DNA from: Bacillus pumilus
GTDB taxonomy: Bacteria > Bacillota > Bacilli > Bacillales > Bacillaceae
NCBI RefSeq assembly: GCF_900186955.1
Contig: NZ_LT906438.1
Coordinates: forward strand, 2,728,001-2,792,000
Length of the DNA: 64,000 nt
Direction: 5' to 3'
Below the pieces are notes generated by a model. That model had not been told where the DNA came from and searched no databases. It worked only from the letters and a program-made list of their open reading frames with translations. Of the stretch, positions 19,319-27,081 are shown piece by piece (position 1 is the stretch's first letter; every line of letters starts with the position of its first letter). The position numbers and the translations under genes were made by a program.

Positions 19319-20110
19319 ATGGGATTTCAATTCAACACAATAGAAGAACTCACTTTACAAGCAGAAGGCAGCGGAATCTTTTTTGCGAAAAAAGGCGCAA
19401 TGATTGCCGATCAAGGTACGTTTCAATACCGCAAACGACTACTCGGTACGAACAAAGGAAATATGGTCAGTCAAGTATTTAACCATATCAGCAGAAAATT
19501 GACAGGTGAAAACCTTGAGGTGATGGAAGTAAGTGGACAAGGTACTTGTTATTTGGCTGATTCCAGCGAGCACGTGACAGTGATTAACCTTGAGCCGAGC
19601 GGTCCTTGGCAGCATGTAAGTGTAGAAAGTGAGGATTTACTTGCCTTTACTGAGGAATGTCATTACGGCGTGACACCAGTAGGCGTAGGGATTTTATCAC
19701 AGAAAGGACTGTTTACATCAAAGCTCTCCTATCAAGGCCACGGGGCGCAGGTCGCCATTAAAACAAATGGAAACCCGCTCATTTTAAAAGCCCCTTGCCG
19801 TGTAGACCCTGACGCCATCGTCGCTTGGACAGGTAAAGCACCGAAGGTCAAATTAGATGTGAACTGGAAGACCCTCATCGGACAAACATCTGGTGAATCC
19901 TACTTATTTGAGTTCCAAGAACAAGACCAAATTGTCATTATCCAGCCATCTGAGCGTACATCCGGCTTACGGGTTGGTTTAGATGATAACCGTTATAAGC
20001 CTCAGAGCCAGAACTCCTCCCATGAATTCACTAATTCACAGACATCTCAGCAAGAGAATAGAGGCGGGCTTAGTGATCTGATCGGAGGCATCTTACAACC
20101 GCGAAAATAA
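19319..20110 (+). CDS. AIM24-family beta-sheet protein
   Basis: This 263-residue protein belongs to the AIM24/TRAP-like family: a beta-strand-rich barrel, with KAPCRVDPDAIVAWTG and LIGQTSGESYLFEF as recognisable blocks and a Ser/Gln-rich tail ending SDLIGGILQPRK. The function is unknown in bacteria; genes of the family often occur beside terD. The start is ATG at 19319 nine bases after AAAGGAG; the open frame reaches back into terD but that part is not coding. A terminator follows. Confidence 0.82.
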   Translation: MGFQFNTIEELTLQAEGSGIFFAKKGAMIADQGTFQYRKRLLGTNKGNMVSQVFNHISRKLTGENLEVMEVSGQGTCYLADSSEHVTVINLEPSGPWQHVSVESEDLLAFTEECHYGVTPVGVGILSQKGLFTSKLSYQGHGAQVAIKTNGNPLILKAPCRVDPDAIVAWTGKAPKVKLDVNWKTLIGQTSGESYLFEFQEQDQIVIIQPSERTSGLRVGLDDNRYKPQSQNSSHEFTNSQTSQQENRGGLSDLIGGILQPRK

Positions 20111-20140
20111 AAGCATGTAGAAAATCTCTACATGCTTTTT
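20110..20140. terminator. Terminator after the AIM24 gene
   Basis: AAAGCATGTAGA pairs with TCTACATGCTTT around a five-base loop and ends in T-rich sequence. A convergent gene stops at 20140. Confidence 0.85.
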
Positions 20141-20457
20141 CAATTCATTAATCCATTTGTTTCAATAAAGTTCTTTGTCTCTTCATTCCCGAGCTCGAAA
20201 ATCATTGAGTATATCTCTTTTCTTTTTCGATCCATTTCATCATTCGGACTGTCATAATGATATTCAAGATACGGAACATGCGCTCGAAAGAAGCCTTTCC
20301 AATCTGTCATATACTGTTCATCGAAATAGTCTCTCAGCTGCAAAATTTGATCATCGTCTGCTTCTATTTGAAATTGCCAAGCCGCCGCATCTCTATGCTG
20401 AGATATCGACCCATCCTGTACGGATACATAATATGTGTGTCTCGTCATCTGATTCAT
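20140..20457 (-). CDS. Conserved hypothetical protein, about 105 aa
   Basis: I do not recognise the family. The protein is soluble and acidic with several aromatic residues (HTYYVSVQDGSISQ near the N-terminus, FRAHVPYLEYHYDSP in the middle) and no signal or membrane segment. Coding is supported by codon usage like its neighbours and an AAAGGA six bases before ATG 20457; a second ATG at 20448 is a possible start. It is convergent with the AIM24 gene and follows ytkC by 34 bp on the same strand. Confidence 0.65.
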   Translation of the reverse strand: MNQMTRHTYYVSVQDGSISQHRDAAAWQFQIEADDDQILQLRDYFDEQYMTDWKGFFRAHVPYLEYHYDSPNDEMDRKRKEIYSMIFELGNEETKNFIETNGLMN

Positions 20458-20491
20458 CCTTTTTCCTTTAGTATGACCAGATATGAAGAAA

Positions 20492-20896
20492 TTACGGCTT
20501 TTTGCGCAATTTATTTTTTAACATGTCCAACACATCAATAAACAACTGTGGAATGGGAATTCCGAGGGCATTGGCTGTCGAGACGATTTGGTAAGATTCA
20601 TAAATAATATAGAAGATGATCGCTAAATCCTTAATCATCCCATTTGTCTTCAGCATGACATCGAAGAAATGCGCCATGGATATTAAGGAGACCGTCACAA
20701 TCTTTCGAACAAGCCGTGTAGAAAAACGTTTCATTGTGAGCTGTCCTGTCAAAGATTCTCTTAGGCTTGAACAAATTAATTCAATGGCCATGAGTGTTAC
20801 TAATATCATCAGTAAATATCCTGCTCCACCAAACAGAAAGCCCATCGCTGACAAACTGACTGTAAACAACGAAAAGATGCCTAAATCTTTGCTCAC
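20492..20896 (-). CDS. ytkC: Phage-type holin family protein YtkC
   Basis: This 134-residue membrane protein has about four hydrophobic segments and a basic tail (KNKLRKKP). It fits the TcdE/phage holin-4 family (SLRESLTGQL and the FFDVMLKTNG loop). Holins of this group permeabilise the membrane or support protein export; B. subtilis YtkC has no proven role. The start is GTG at 20896. It occupies the position of B. subtilis ytkC, near dps. Confidence 0.82.
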   Translation of the reverse strand: MSKDLGIFSLFTVSLSAMGFLFGGAGYLLMILVTLMAIELICSSLRESLTGQLTMKRFSTRLVRKIVTVSLISMAHFFDVMLKTNGMIKDLAIIFYIIYESYQIVSTANALGIPIPQLFIDVLDMLKNKLRKKP

Positions 20897-21052
20897 TTGG
20901 CATCAACATCCTTTCAGAGTGGAACTCCTTACCTCAATAGTATATGTCAGATCCTCGCAATAGCTTGGACGACAAAAAATAAAGGCGTCGCCTTTTAAAT
21001 CAGAGAGAGTGATGACAAGAAAAAAAGCCACCTTGTGCGGCGGCTTCCATCT

Positions 21053-21244
21053 TTAGACTCTCACATCAATAAAGCGAGCGTCTGAATCCTTTGGTTGAAC
21101 AGCTTGAGGCTGCTGCTGAACTTGATCCAGCATGACCATGGCTTGTGCTGTATTCGTAGCAAGCTGTGAATTCAACAAACTAATATTAAGTGTTTTTTGA
21201 ATGCTCGCGACTTGCTGACTCATCATTCCTGCAATAGAAGACAT
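21053..21244 (-). CDS. YjfB-like putative motility protein
   Basis: This 63-residue protein begins MSSIAGMMSQQVASIQKTLN and continues with a hydrophobic/Gln-rich helix and a tail ending IDVRV. The pattern resembles the YjfB_motility family of short Bacillus proteins, whose role is unproven. GGGAGGGGAG precedes the ATG. It is flanked by ytkC and dps, an insertion relative to B. subtilis as I recall the order. Confidence 0.65.
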   Translation of the reverse strand: MSSIAGMMSQQVASIQKTLNISLLNSQLATNTAQAMVMLDQVQQQPQAVQPKDSDARFIDVRV

Positions 21245-21319
21245 CTTCTCCCCTCCCTTCTCTTTTCTCTTCGGCTGAAAGCCCTATGATTTCAATGGGC
21301 TGTCTGTCCCGATTCCAAC

Positions 21320-21357
21320 AAAAAAGGAATGTCGATCTCTTCATGATCGACATTCCT
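21320..21357 (-). terminator. Terminator of dps
   Basis: GGAATGTCGATC pairs perfectly with GATCGACATTCC around a seven-base loop. On the minus strand it is followed by T6, twelve bases after the dps stop. Confidence 0.9.
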
Positions 21358-21369
21358 TCCACATACGTA

Positions 21370-21807
21370 TTATCCCAAAAATGCTTTAAGCATCCAGTTG
21401 TGTTTCTCAATAGATTGATGAATCGCAAGCAGCATATCACCTGTTGTTTCATCGCCAACTTCTCCAGCCAGCTCCATTCCTTGCTTTAATTCCTCAGCGA
21501 TATTGGAGAAATCATCATATAGATTTTTCACCATTTGCTCCGCTGATTCATTACCTTCAGCTTCTTGAATGCTAGAAATTTCTAAGCATTCTTTCATTGT
21601 CGCAACAGGCTGTCCATTTAACGCAAGCATACGCTCAGCCAAATCATCAATGTACGTCGCTGTTTCTGTATAAAGTTCCTCAAATTTCTCATGGAGTGTA
21701 AAGAAGTCTTTTCCCTTTACGTACCAGTGATAGTTATGTAATTTTACGTAAAGCACAGTCCAATCAGCTACTTGTTTATTAACGACGTTTAATAATTTTT
21801 CAGACAT
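21370..21807 (-). CDS. dps: Dps-family DNA-binding ferritin, general stress
   Basis: This 145-residue Dps protein oxidises and stores iron and protects DNA during stress. Ferroxidase ligands are visible: HNYHWYVKG (His27), HEKFEELY (His39, Glu43) and DDLAER (Asp54/Glu58). A SigB-type promoter lies upstream (21845-21870), agreeing with SigB control of dps in B. subtilis. AAGGAGG precedes the ATG. It is monocistronic, ending in a strong terminator. Confidence 0.95.
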   Translation of the reverse strand: MSEKLLNVVNKQVADWTVLYVKLHNYHWYVKGKDFFTLHEKFEELYTETATYIDDLAERMLALNGQPVATMKECLEISSIQEAEGNESAEQMVKNLYDDFSNIAEELKQGMELAGEVGDETTGDMLLAIHQSIEKHNWMLKAFLG

Positions 21808-21844
21808 GTTTATTCCTCCTTATGTAATTGCGTTTAGTATGAGA

Positions 21845-21870
21845 ATACCCTTTTCCTATTATACTGAAAC
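21845..21870 (-). promoter_or_regulatory. SigB-type promoter of dps
   Basis: On the minus strand GTTTCA (21865-21870), 14 bp, GGGTAT (21845-21850) fits the SigB consensus GTTTAA-N13-15-GGGTAT with one mismatch. It lies 38 bp before the dps ATG. Confidence 0.75.
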
Positions 21871-21938
21871 CTGCCATGAATTTCTTCTATTTTGACTGCA
21901 TGAAATATATGTTAATATGGAAATAAGGAGGGAGTTAG

Positions 21939-22085
21939 ATGCTGCTACTTGGGATTATCAGCTTTATCATTATCTCAATCGTTGTCTTTTTATCACTATG
22001 GACAACATCGAAGGCTTATGAATATAAGCATAAAGTCGATTCACCACAGGATGCTGAACCAAACCAACGTCCTAACCCGAAATAA
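21939..22085 (+). CDS. ytzI: Small single-pass membrane protein, YtzI-like
   Basis: This 48-residue protein consists of one hydrophobic helix (LLLGIISFIIISIVVFLSLW) and a polar tail ending in Asn/Pro. AAGGAGGGAG sits just before ATG 21939. It lies between dps and ytkA, divergent from dps and convergent with ytkA. The name is from remembered position and size only; the function is unknown. Confidence 0.65.
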   Translation: MLLLGIISFIIISIVVFLSLWTTSKAYEYKHKVDSPQDAEPNQRPNPK

Positions 22086-22093
22086 AATGACAC

Positions 22094-22528
22094 TTAATGA
22101 TGTGAGGTTTCTTCTTCAGTAGATGAACTCTCTTTTTTCACATCACCTACATGGATATTTGTCTTTGGCATATTATGCTGCTGTTTAGCTGTCACATGGA
22201 CTTGTATGATATAAAGGCCATCTTTTTTAAAGGCTGTATGCAATTCATATACACCTTTGTTCTCTTTCTTTGGCTGAATCATCTTGCTGTTATCCTTATC
22301 GCCATCTTTCCACACTTCAAATTGAACTTCGTCTGCATCATCAACAGGCGTATCACCATATGTGACAGCTGCTTTTACTATAACGCTTTCATTTTTCTCC
22401 ACTTGTTCAGGTCCTGTAAGCTTCACTTCTAATAGCTCAGGTACCTCCCCTTCGCCACTATTTGCTGCAGAGTTCCCACATGCACTTAGTAACAAGAGCA
22501 TCAATATCATTCCCAACATTTTTCGCAT
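22094..22528 (-). CDS. ytkA: YtkA-like lipoprotein
   Basis: This 144-residue lipoprotein has a signal peptide, lipobox LSAC (Cys17), and a compact Ig-like YtkA domain (LLEVKLTGPEQVEKNE through QVHVTAKQQHNMP), with a Ser/Glu/His tail (EEETSHH). The domain is related to FixH and copper-handling proteins. The His/Met-containing end could bind metal, which is inference. It matches B. subtilis ytkA by position next to luxS. Confidence 0.85.
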   Translation of the reverse strand: MRKMLGMILMLLLLSACGNSAANSGEGEVPELLEVKLTGPEQVEKNESVIVKAAVTYGDTPVDDADEVQFEVWKDGDKDNSKMIQPKKENKGVYELHTAFKKDGLYIIQVHVTAKQQHNMPKTNIHVGDVKKESSSTEEETSHH

Positions 22529-22604
22529 CCCGAGTTCCCCCTTCTTTTACTGACATGTCCATTTTAACAAATATCCCCTATTTTGACATCTCATGATCGA
22601 ATAC

Positions 22605-22633
22605 AAAAAAACCGGACATCATCATGTCCGGTT
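22605..22633 (-). terminator. Terminator of luxS
   Basis: ACCGGACAT pairs with ATGTCCGGT around CATC just beyond the luxS stop, followed by T-rich sequence on the minus strand. Confidence 0.85.
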
Positions 22634-22642
22634 TATGATCGA

Positions 22643-23116
22643 TTAACCAAATACTTTGAGAAGCTCTTCTTGATCTTGAGAAAGCCAGAAACGCATCAAA
22701 CGTTTTGCCCCTTCAAGGTCATGAAGCTTCGCTTGACCGCATTGCTCTTCGTTTGCAGCAGGAATCTCTGTTACCTCAACTGCATCCTTGAATGTTGCAT
22801 CAAGAAGTTCAACGATTTCTTTTGGAGTTGGTGCACCACTGACCACTAAATAGTAGCCTGTCTGGCAGCCCATTGGAGAAATATCAATGATATCAAAATG
22901 GTCGTATTTCTCTGAGTGTGTTCTAATGTTAAACGCAAGTAAATGCTCTAATGTATGAATCGTATCAGGTTTCATTGCTTGTTTGTTTGGCTGACAAAAA
23001 CGAATATCAAATTTATTGACTTCTCCATCTGATCCCACTTTATGAACGCCACAATGACGAACGTATGGCGCTTTTACAGCATTATGATCAAGTTCAAAGC
23101 TTTCAACTGAAGGCAT
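22643..23116 (-). CDS. luxS: S-ribosylhomocysteine lyase LuxS
   Basis: This 157-residue enzyme cleaves S-ribosylhomocysteine to homocysteine and DPD, the AI-2 precursor, in the activated methyl cycle. The metal site HTLEH (His54, Glu57, His58) and catalytic Cys84 in GCQTGYYL are present. The frame is open to 23125, but ATG 23116 lies eight bases after GGAG and gives the B. subtilis length. Its SAM-recycling role complements metK in this window. Confidence 0.96.
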   Translation of the reverse strand: MPSVESFELDHNAVKAPYVRHCGVHKVGSDGEVNKFDIRFCQPNKQAMKPDTIHTLEHLLAFNIRTHSEKYDHFDIIDISPMGCQTGYYLVVSGAPTPKEIVELLDATFKDAVEVTEIPAANEEQCGQAKLHDLEGAKRLMRFWLSQDQEELLKVFG

Positions 23117-23242
23117 AATCACCACTCCTATAATTGCAATTTCCTATATTATAACATATTTCTCCGACCAGTTTAGTTTATAAAACTTTCCTTCCTTGTC
23201 CTTTTTTCTTATACTGTGAAAGACAGACAAGGAGGAACTTCT

Positions 23243-23467
23243 ATGAAACAAATTTTTATCGGCATCATACGCTTTTATCAAAAGTGTATTTCCCCTCTTA
23301 CACCGCCTAGCTGCCGGTTTTACCCAACATGCTCAAACTACGGGCTAGAAGCGATCAAAACGCATGGCGCTTTAAAAGGCGGCTGGCTCACCATCAAACG
23401 GATTTTAAAATGTCATCCGCTCCATCCTGGCGGCATCGATCCTGTCCCGCCGAAAAAGGAAAAATAA
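23243..23467 (+). CDS. ytjA: YidD-family membrane protein insertion factor (YtjA)
   Basis: This 74-residue protein has the YidD signature [14 protein letters not shown] and [12 protein letters not shown], with three cysteines and an N-terminal amphipathic segment. YidD is thought to assist YidC/SpoIIIJ in membrane insertion. The start is ATG at 23243 after AAGGAGG. It lies between luxS and ytiB as in B. subtilis. Confidence 0.9.
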   Translation: MKQIFIGIIRFYQKCISPLTPPSCRFYPTCSNYGLEAIKTHGALKGGWLTIKRILKCHPLHPGGIDPVPPKKEK

Positions 23468-23468
23468 A

Positions 23469-24035
23469 TTATTTTTCTTCATATCCGTTGAAGACTACGT
23501 CAAGCTTGCCAGTTCCTGGATCAATGACAAGACCGTGCACAGGCACATTTGATGGGAGAAGCGGGTGATTTTTCACAACGGACACACTGTCCTTCACGCT
23601 CTCTTCAACCGAACTAAAGCTTTTGAGCCACTGTTTAAAATCGATTCCTGAGTATTCCAGTACTTCAATACGTTTTTCTGGGATACCACGCTCAATGGCT
23701 TTGTTTAAAAGTGTTTGGCTGTCTATTTTGCTCATACCGCAATCATGATGCCCAATGACATAAACCTCGTCAGCATTTAATTCATAAACAGCCACTAAAA
23801 TGCTTCGCATAATACTTCCAAATGGATGAGACACAAGAGCACCAGCACTTTTAACGATCTTGATATCTCCATTTCTCATGTTCATTGCACGTGGAAGCAA
23901 CTCGACAAGTCTTGTATCCATACATGACAGAATGACAGCTTTTTTCTGTGGAAACTTCGTTGTTGTAAATTCTTCGTATTTCTTTTCTTCAATAAATTGT
24001 TGATTATATTCGATGATTTCTTCTAAAAGTTTCAT
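23469..24035 (-). CDS. ytiB: Beta-carbonic anhydrase YtiB
   Basis: This 188-residue enzyme interconverts CO2 and bicarbonate. The zinc ligands and dyad are visible as CMDTR (Cys38, Asp40, Arg42) and HHDCG (His96, Cys99). Its stop lies directly against the ytjA stop on the other strand. It precedes a Zur-controlled region, but no Zur box is seen on its own upstream side. Confidence 0.92.
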   Translation of the reverse strand: MKLLEEIIEYNQQFIEEKKYEEFTTTKFPQKKAVILSCMDTRLVELLPRAMNMRNGDIKIVKSAGALVSHPFGSIMRSILVAVYELNADEVYVIGHHDCGMSKIDSQTLLNKAIERGIPEKRIEVLEYSGIDFKQWLKSFSSVEESVKDSVSVVKNHPLLPSNVPVHGLVIDPGTGKLDVVFNGYEEK

Positions 24036-24164
24036 ACGTTGTCCATTCCTTTATCTTTTTTTAAAAATAAATATAGCACAATGTGAGAAATTTCGTCACG
24101 TTTTGCAGTGCATTTTTTTAAAAGGAAACATCTGCTGTTGAAAATTTTTTATTTTCCTCTTTTC

Positions 24165-24185
24165 AAATCGTAATTATTACGATAC
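24165..24185 (+). promoter_or_regulatory. Zur box upstream of the zinc-binding lipoprotein gene
   Basis: The core TCGTAATTATTACGA is a perfect 7-1-7 palindrome fitting the Bacillus Zur operator. A second half site, AAATCGTAATCATTTC, lies at 24202-24217, so two Zur dimers could bind before the gene at 24250. Confidence 0.88.
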
Positions 24186-24249
24186 AATAACTCAGGACAT
24201 TAAATCGTAATCATTTCTATCTAATAGATTGAGAGGAGACATTTTTCAC

Positions 24250-25239
24250 ATGAAAAAAATCTTTTATATGTTAACTGCTGCTTTATTTGCGATCGGTCTT
24301 GCCGCTTGCTCAAGCAGTGCGGGGACAAATGCTTCAAAAGGGAAAGCAGACGGAAAACTAACCGTTTACACCACAATTTTCCCGATTCAAGATTTCACTG
24401 AAAAAATTGGTGGTTCTCATGTTCATGCGCAAAGCGTGTACCCTGCCAATGCAGATGCACACAGCTTTGAACCAAGTTCAAAAACGATGGTTGAAATGGC
24501 TGAAGGAGACGCCTTCATCTACAGCGGCACAGGCGCTGAAGCATTCGCTGACAAAACCGCTTCTACGTTAAAAGACCAAGGCGTGAAAACAGTCAAAGCA
24601 GCCGAAGGCATCAAATTGTTATCGACAAAAGAAGAGCATTCACATGAAGAAGGCGAAGACCATGATCACGATCATGAAGGGGAAGATCATGACCATGATG
24701 GACACGATCACGGAGATAAAGATCCTCATGCATGGTTAGACCCTGTTTATGCACAGCAAATGGCAAAAAACATTAAAGATACACTCGTTTCATTAGATCC
24801 AGATCATAAAGACGAATACACAAAAAACTATGAAAAACTAAAAAAGGATTTGCAATCGCTAGATCAAGAGTTCAACACAACGTTATCTAAAGCAAAACAT
24901 AAAGAAATCCTTGTTTCCCACGCAGCCTACGGTTATTGGGAAAAGCGCTACGGCATTGAACAAATCAGTGTATTAGGGTTATCCGCTTCTGAAGAGCCTT
25001 CACAAAAGCAGCTCGAAAGCATTGTACAAAAAGCTGAAAAGCATCACATTCAATATGTGATTTTTGAAAACAACGTCAGCAGCAAAGTCTCAGATACGAT
25101 CCGCAGTGAAATTGGGGCAAAAAGCCTCACACTTAAAAATCTAGAATCTATTACTGAAGATGATGCCAAAAATGGCGAAAGCTACGTCAGCTTAATGAAA
25201 CAAAATCTAAAGACCTTAAAAACCGCTTTAAATGATTAA
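24250..25239 (+). CDS. Zinc ABC transporter substrate-binding lipoprotein (ZnuA/AdcA family)
   Basis: This 329-residue protein has lipobox LAAC (Cys20) and a cluster A-I zinc-binding fold. Ligand candidates are His in NADAHSFEPSS, His in DPHAWLDP and His in LVSHAAYGYW. Between the first two is a His/Asp/Glu-rich loop of about 35 residues (HSHEEGEDHDHDHEGEDHD and onward), typical of zinc rather than manganese carriers. The start is ATG at 24250. No permease or ATPase gene adjoins it, so it must share components encoded elsewhere, such as ZnuBC. The Zur box upstream predicts induction in zinc starvation. Confidence 0.92.
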   Translation: MKKIFYMLTAALFAIGLAACSSSAGTNASKGKADGKLTVYTTIFPIQDFTEKIGGSHVHAQSVYPANADAHSFEPSSKTMVEMAEGDAFIYSGTGAEAFADKTASTLKDQGVKTVKAAEGIKLLSTKEEHSHEEGEDHDHDHEGEDHDHDGHDHGDKDPHAWLDPVYAQQMAKNIKDTLVSLDPDHKDEYTKNYEKLKKDLQSLDQEFNTTLSKAKHKEILVSHAAYGYWEKRYGIEQISVLGLSASEEPSQKQLESIVQKAEKHHIQYVIFENNVSSKVSDTIRSEIGAKSLTLKNLESITEDDAKNGESYVSLMKQNLKTLKTALND

Positions 25240-25244
25240 TTGTT

Positions 25245-25274
25245 AAAACCCCGGGTGATTATCCGGGGTTTTTT
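25245..25274 (+). terminator. Terminator of the zinc lipoprotein gene
   Basis: AACCCCGG pairs with CCGGGGTT, followed by T6. Confidence 0.87.
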
Positions 25275-25280
25275 GCTGTA

Positions 25281-25313
25281 AAAAAAGCACACCATTGTAG
25301 GGTGTGCTTTTTA
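25281..25313. terminator. Terminator at the rpmE2 end
   Basis: AAAGCACACC pairs with GGGTGTGCTTT around ATTGTA, flanked by A6 and T5. It lies just past the rpmE2 stop on the minus strand. Confidence 0.83.
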
Positions 25314-25315
25314 TA

Positions 25316-25558
25316 TTACATTTGATACTTTTTCTTAAACAACTCGGCTCTTCCGCCTTTTTCTCCGAACTTTTGGCGTCCTGTATAAAAAGGATGCGTA
25401 TCAGAGCTTGTTTCTACTTTAATGACAGGATACGTTTTCCCATCTTCCCATTCTACTGTCTCATTGGATGACTTTGTCGATTTACTCAAAAAGCGGTAAC
25501 CGCTGTTTACGTCCATAAATACAACTTCATGTGAGGTTGGATGAATATCTCTTTTCAA
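25316..25558 (-). CDS. rpmE2: Zinc-independent ribosomal protein L31 type B (YtiA)
   Basis: This 80-residue L31 has the conserved C-terminal [16 protein letters not shown], but no CxxC pair, so it is the zinc-free paralogue that replaces zinc-binding L31 when zinc is scarce and frees zinc from ribosomes. The start is TTG at 25558, eight bases after AAAGGAG. A perfect Zur palindrome lies 22 bp upstream. The facing gene encodes the zinc-capture lipoprotein. Confidence 0.93.
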   Translation of the reverse strand: MKRDIHPTSHEVVFMDVNSGYRFLSKSTKSSNETVEWEDGKTYPVIKVETSSDTHPFYTGRQKFGEKGGRAELFKKKYQM

Positions 25559-25580
25559 TGTCAAAACTCCTTTCGTTATC

Positions 25581-25601
25581 AAAACGTAATTATTACGTTT
25601 T
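25581..25601 (-). promoter_or_regulatory. Zur box upstream of rpmE2
   Basis: The core ACGTAATTATTACGT, extended by AA and TT runs, is a perfect palindrome over 21 bp and matches the Zur operator. Confidence 0.88.
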
Positions 25602-25696
25602 ATATTTATATTCTACTCCCTCTCTTACAACTTGTCAAAAATCAAGCTTTCTTAGTCAGGAAGAATAATCTAAAAATGGTGGAGAATAATAACATC

Positions 25697-25738
25697 ATGA
25701 AAAAGAGAAGCGATAAGAAAGGCGGAGAAAAAAATTGA
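25697..25738 (+). CDS. Possible 13-residue upstream peptide coupled to ythA
   Basis: ATG at 25697 opens a 14-codon frame, MKKRSDKKGGEKN then TGA. Its stop overlaps the ythA TTG start (ATTGA). The peptide is strongly basic. A GGTGGAG lies 12 bases upstream, which is rather far. The overlap would allow translational coupling, but it may be only the ythA leader. Confidence 0.3.
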   Translation: MKKRSDKKGGEKN

Positions 25739-27066
25739 CTGATCTCGTTTTAGCTAGAAGCCTGTTCGGCACAACCATGGGCTTTCACATTATTTATGCC
25801 TCGCTTGGTGTCGGCATCCCGCTAATGATTTTGTTAGCTGAACTCATCTTCCAAAAAACGAAGGACCCTCACTATGCTGTCATGGCGAAACGGTGGACGA
25901 AAGCGCAGGCTGTCTTGTTAGGTGTCGCCATTCCAACAGGCACGATTGCTGGTACCCAGCTCGCTCTTCTATGGCCAGGTTTTATGGAGGTCATCGGAAA
26001 GGTCATGTCACTGCCATTTCAGATTGAAATTTATGCGTTCTTTATTGAAGCATTATTTATGTCTATTTATGTGTACGCAGCGGATCGCCTATCACCTGCT
26101 ATGCGCATCATTACCGTTATTTTTGTCGTGATTGGTGCAGCCGCTTCAGCGATTCTGATCACAAACGTACATGCGTTTGAAGGTACTCCTGCTGGCTTTC
26201 AAATGGTCAATGGAGAAATTACGAATATCGAGCCCTGGAAGGCCTTTTTCAATCCAAGCTTTGTCGTAACTGCGACACATGTCGTGCTGTCTGCTTTTAC
26301 AACAGGTGCTTTTGTGATTGCATCAGTGGCAGCTTTTAAAATGCTTAAAACAAGAAAGAATGAGAAACTCTATACGTTTCATCGAAAAGCCCTTTTTCTT
26401 GGACTTATTGTAGGCGGCCTCTTCTCATTTCTTACGGCTATAAATGGTCATGAGTCTGCTCAGCTTCTGTATGAATATCAGCCAGAAAAATTAGCTGGTG
26501 CTGAAGGTTTATTTGAAACACAATCACATGCGCCGCTCGCAATAGGTGGTTTTACTGATGCTGATTCAAAGGAAATTAAAGGAGCAATTGAAATCCCTTG
26601 GGCGCTTAGCTTTCTGGCAGGAAATAGCTTTGATACGGTGGTCAAAGGCTTAAATGATTTCCCTCGTGACGAGTGGCCGCCTTTATTTATTCACACGTTA
26701 TTTAACGGCATGGTCATTATTGGCTCAGTTCTCATTTTGTTTGCGGTGTTAGCACTGCTTTACCGTAAAATTTTAAAACGCGAGCATTATCCGAAGTGGC
26801 TCCTTTTTCTTTACTTATTCGGCGGGCCCCTTAGTCTTTTGGCCATTGAGTTCGGCTGGATTTTTGCATGTACAGGCCGTCAGCCATGGGTCATTTATCG
26901 AATGCTCAAAACCTCAGAGGTCGTCACATCATCAGGCTCGATCGGTACGCTCTTTATCCTTTTTGCCATTGTCTATCTCATCTTAGGCATAGCAACTGTG
27001 ATTGTGCTGACGTACTACTTTAGAAAACATTCGATTGAAGAAGACCTACGGTTAACAGAATCTTAA
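25735..27066 (+). CDS. ythA: Cytochrome bd-type quinol oxidase subunit I YthA
   Basis: This 443-residue membrane protein has about nine helices. It begins LFGTTMGFHIIYASLGVG with the conserved haem-ligand His, and has the quinol/haem motif GRQPWVIY near residue 380. The Q-loop is short, as in CIO/bd-II-like oxidases. With YthB it reduces oxygen using menaquinol made by the men genes nearby. The start is TTG at 25735 behind GGCGGAG. ythB follows after 15 bp. Confidence 0.93.
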   Translation: MTDLVLARSLFGTTMGFHIIYASLGVGIPLMILLAELIFQKTKDPHYAVMAKRWTKAQAVLLGVAIPTGTIAGTQLALLWPGFMEVIGKVMSLPFQIEIYAFFIEALFMSIYVYAADRLSPAMRIITVIFVVIGAAASAILITNVHAFEGTPAGFQMVNGEITNIEPWKAFFNPSFVVTATHVVLSAFTTGAFVIASVAAFKMLKTRKNEKLYTFHRKALFLGLIVGGLFSFLTAINGHESAQLLYEYQPEKLAGAEGLFETQSHAPLAIGGFTDADSKEIKGAIEIPWALSFLAGNSFDTVVKGLNDFPRDEWPPLFIHTLFNGMVIIGSVLILFAVLALLYRKILKREHYPKWLLFLYLFGGPLSLLAIEFGWIFACTGRQPWVIYRMLKTSEVVTSSGSIGTLFILFAIVYLILGIATVIVLTYYFRKHSIEEDLRLTES

Positions 27067-27081
27067 AAAGGAGCGATCAAG

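Noticed and set aside
21245..21346. Short minus-strand frame between dps and the YjfB-like gene
   Set aside because: It starts inside the dps terminator hairpin and has no independent support.
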